Translations under genes and position numbers: made by a program
Part shown: positions 62,426 to 64,000 of the stretch, piece by piece
Layout of the letters: every line of letters begins with the position of its first letter
Numbering within the stretch: position 1 is the stretch's first letter
IMG/VR virus record: IMGVR_UViG_3300046003_007892
Span: 176,364-240,363 of that record
From: a virus
DNA length: 64,000 nt
Reading direction: 5' to 3' (one strand)
The notes under the pieces: model-generated
Told to the model about the DNA's origin: nothing
The model's input: the letters and a program-made list of their open reading frames with translations, nothing else
Databases searched by the model: none

Positions 62426-62587
62426 TTAGTGGATAGTCGCCGAGCAGGGCAGCATGATGAACTCGACGACGGACAGAGGACGACCAGGAACCACGGCGGG
62501 CGTCATGCCTGCGATGGAGGTCTCGATGTGAGCAGTGAGGACATCTCGCCAGTTGGCACCGAGGGGTTGGGGGCGTTCGTCTTTCAT
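62426..62587 (-). CDS. Small hypothetical protein
   Basis: 53 residues (MKDERPQPLGANWRDVLTAH...), with Shine-Dalgarno AGGAGA 6 nt before ATG 62587 and its own promoter. Its stop is followed within 5 bp by the next promoter, so it is a monocistronic unit. Confidence 0.65.
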   Translation of the reverse strand: MKDERPQPLGANWRDVLTAHIETSIAGMTPAVVPGRPLSVVEFIMLPCSATIH

Positions 62588-62610
62588 CGCAGTCTCCTGA
62601 ATTTCTCAAT

Positions 62611-62638
62611 ACTTGTAAAGCAAATGCAATAGCCGTCA
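62611..62638 (-). promoter_or_regulatory. Sigma70-like promoter
   Basis: TTGACG, 16-bp spacer, TACAAG on the minus strand, upstream of the 53-residue gene. Confidence 0.65.
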
Positions 62639-62643
62639 AGGGA

Positions 62644-62649
62644 TAAATA
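62644..62649 (+). promoter_or_regulatory. T4-like late promoter (ATAAATA)
   Basis: GATAAATA exactly 4 nt before ATG 62654. Confidence 0.75.
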
Positions 62650-62653
62650 TGCC

Positions 62654-63478
62654 ATGCGCGCCCACATCGATCTTGCAGCCAACATCCTGTTTGAAGACGC
62701 CGAAGACGATAAGCGTTCCTTCTGGCTCGAAATGCAGCCGCACTATCGCGGAACCGGAGATGCCCAATGGTCACCTTCGTTCACGTCCTGGCCACCTTCT
62801 CGCCAAGAACTCCTCTCCGCCGAGCGGCAGATCAACCAGCACCCAGAATGGATTGCCTACTGGGCTAAGTTCGGCTGGCGGTCATGGCAGGAAGCCGACA
62901 ACTACTACTACGACAAGCGAACACGCCGCGTCCGTTTCTACGATGTCCCCCACATCGCGAACATTCACGGAAAGTTTTCTCCAGATCGGGCATCCCTGGA
63001 GATCGACCTCGACGGAAACGTCCACGAGCGCGAATCCAAATACGCGCAGTTCTATATTCCGATGCCGTCCGCCATCCATGCCTGCATGGCAGTGGTGAAC
63101 AAGGTTCGGGCGAACCTCAAATATCTCGACGGGGAGTTCTACATTCGATTCGGCCGCTGGCGAGAGGGCGAGCAGTCTCGTAACGGCATCACGGGCGAAC
63201 TCGAAGCCGGAGTTTCGGCCTACCATGCCAACTACAATTTCGACGATGGTATGTGGGAGATCGACCCCACGGTCTCGGAAGAGTCGATCAACGGCACGAT
63301 GAACTCGTTCTTCTCCCGGCAGGACCAGAAAGTCTTCCTGGTTCAGGGACGGGAACTGGAGGAGTTGGGTTCGGATGATGAACCCCTCCTGAAGGACGTC
63401 CGTCTGATCAAGAAACTGACCATGCGCGACGTCTGCGTGCCGGGTATGTTCGACCCCGCTGATTTGTTTGACGTCTAA
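62654..63478 (+). CDS. Candidate internal head protein, YIRFG domain
   Basis: 274 residues. MRAHIDLAANILFE ends in an LFE site. The N-terminal half is Trp/Tyr-rich. Residues ~160-270 (YIRFGRWREGEQS, AGVSAYHANYN, KVFLVQGREL, DDEPLLKDVRLIKKLT) are homologous to the protein at 61528. Followed after 7 bp by another late gene. Confidence 0.7.
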   Translation: MRAHIDLAANILFEDAEDDKRSFWLEMQPHYRGTGDAQWSPSFTSWPPSRQELLSAERQINQHPEWIAYWAKFGWRSWQEADNYYYDKRTRRVRFYDVPHIANIHGKFSPDRASLEIDLDGNVHERESKYAQFYIPMPSAIHACMAVVNKVRANLKYLDGEFYIRFGRWREGEQSRNGITGELEAGVSAYHANYNFDDGMWEIDPTVSEESINGTMNSFFSRQDQKVFLVQGRELEELGSDDEPLLKDVRLIKKLTMRDVCVPGMFDPADLFDV

Positions 63479-63481
63479 ATA
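63476..63481 (+). promoter_or_regulatory. T4-like late promoter (TAAATA)
   Basis: CTAAATA spanning the stop of the upstream gene, 4 nt before ATG 63486. Confidence 0.75.
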
Positions 63482-63485
63482 AGAG

Positions 63486-64000
63486 ATGCGAACTATCGAA
63501 CTTTTCGAAGCTCCCCTTGGACGGGTCCGTATCACCCGGACTCTCTCCGAAGACACGGCAGCGGCGCCGCCGCAGAAATGGCCCGCGCGTCTGGACGATT
63601 CGCGCATGATCGCCCGCTACATGGACAGCATCAGCAGCGACTACGTCGATGTCGATATGGTGGAGGAATACCTCCAAGGCGCACACGCCGATCTCAAGCT
63701 CGTCCCCATCGACGAACTCTCCGAGGGAAACCAGGACGCCAACATCCGAGACCCTCGCAAGGAAGCAAAATATTCGAAGCTCGATATGGCTACCATGCCG
63801 CCCCTGGTCGTACAGGACGGCGTCATCCTCGACGGTAATCACCGCTACCGTATAGCCAAAGCGAAGGGCGTCACCGCGCTGTGGTGCTATGTCTGCGACG
63901 ACTCCCTCACTGAGGTCGAGATTGGCGGCTACATCGAGAAGGGTGACTTTCCCGACAACCTCGACGACGACGATCTCTCCAGCGATCAGCTAGACCTGTC
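63486..64000 (+). CDS. Candidate internal head protein with ParB-like domain (partial)
   Basis: 171 residues visible, open at the right edge. MRTIELFEA is a clean capsid-targeting match. From residue ~55 a ParB/sulfiredoxin-like domain appears: LKLVPIDELSEG, MPPLVVQDGVILDGNHRYRI AKAKG (the LDGNHR motif, near residue 118). ParB-like domains bind or hydrolyse nucleotides (CTPase or nuclease). A packaged ParB-like enzyme could act on host DNA or nucleotides at injection; that is inference. Confidence 0.7.
   Translation, partial: MRTIELFEAPLGRVRITRTLSEDTAAAPPQKWPARLDDSRMIARYMDSISSDYVDVDMVEEYLQGAHADLKLVPIDELSEGNQDANIRDPRKEAKYSKLDMATMPPLVVQDGVILDGNHRYRIAKAKGVTALWCYVCDDSLTEVEIGGYIEKGDFPDNLDDDDLSSDQLDL

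Noticed and set aside
62411-62632. Plus-strand ORF of 73 residues
   Set aside because: It is antisense to the 53-residue minus-strand gene, which has a promoter and ribosome site; the plus ORF has neither.

Overview
The window looks like part of the genome of a large tailed bacteriophage, probably a jumbo myovirus with T4-like late transcription. It has tight ATGA/TGATG/GTGA gene overlaps, many small genes without recognisable function, phage nucleotide metabolism, two giant repeat-built tail-fibre genes, a muralytic PAAR tail-spike protein, and T4-type late promoters. GC content is high. An alphaproteobacterial-type small gene (DUF4170-like, 12162-12395), a CIRCE-like operator in front of groEL and frequent leaderless starts suggest an alphaproteobacterial, perhaps Caulobacterales, host. 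The host is inference.

Layout. 1-3.5 kb: the 3' part of a class I lysyl-tRNA synthetase gene, then small genes. 3.5-8.5 kb: a tellurite-resistance-like (Ter) cassette (TelA, vWA, DUF475/TerC-like, TerD) closed by a strong terminator, then a Pro-rich TelA-like gene. 8.5-14 kb: small unknowns, a DUF262 protein and two paralogous head-targeted candidates. 14-19 kb: hydrolase-PAAR fusion, thymidylate synthase, DHFR, methyltransferase-like protein, dCMP deaminase. 19-24.8 kb: small genes, acetyltransferase, a Ser-rich secreted protein, AlkB-like dioxygenase. 24.8-28.4 kb: groEL, DEDD exonuclease, a low-GC HNH endonuclease, a C39-like cysteine protease. 28.4-33.8 kb: glycosyltransferase-like genes, candidate internal head proteins and a structured RNA. 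33.8-42.1 kb: two giant fibre genes. 42.1-57.1 kb: mostly minus-strand metabolism and tRNA-related genes (MazG-like, GT32, deoxyribosyltransferase-like, SprT-like peptidase, ArgRS, CCA-adding enzyme) plus a 763-residue 2H-phosphoesterase protein beside a cyclic-phosphate receiver-domain gene. 57-64 kb: two related ~490-nt structured RNAs and a run of candidate head-targeted proteins ending in a ParB-like gene cut by the window edge.

Three signals recur and fit together. (1) TAAATA late promoters lie just upstream of starts, in most cases exactly 4 nt before ATG, which implies leaderless late mRNAs. (2) About thirteen proteins, nearly all behind such promoters, begin with a short MR...(L/I)xE peptide like the T4 capsid-targeting sequence cut by the prohead protease, so they may be packaged and injected with the DNA. 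(3) Four intergenic stretches hold structured RNAs: a strongly conserved pair at 58.4-58.9 and 59.5-60.0 kb and a looser, tRNA-like pair at 13.8-14.0 and 32.5-32.8 kb. I did not recognise either RNA family.
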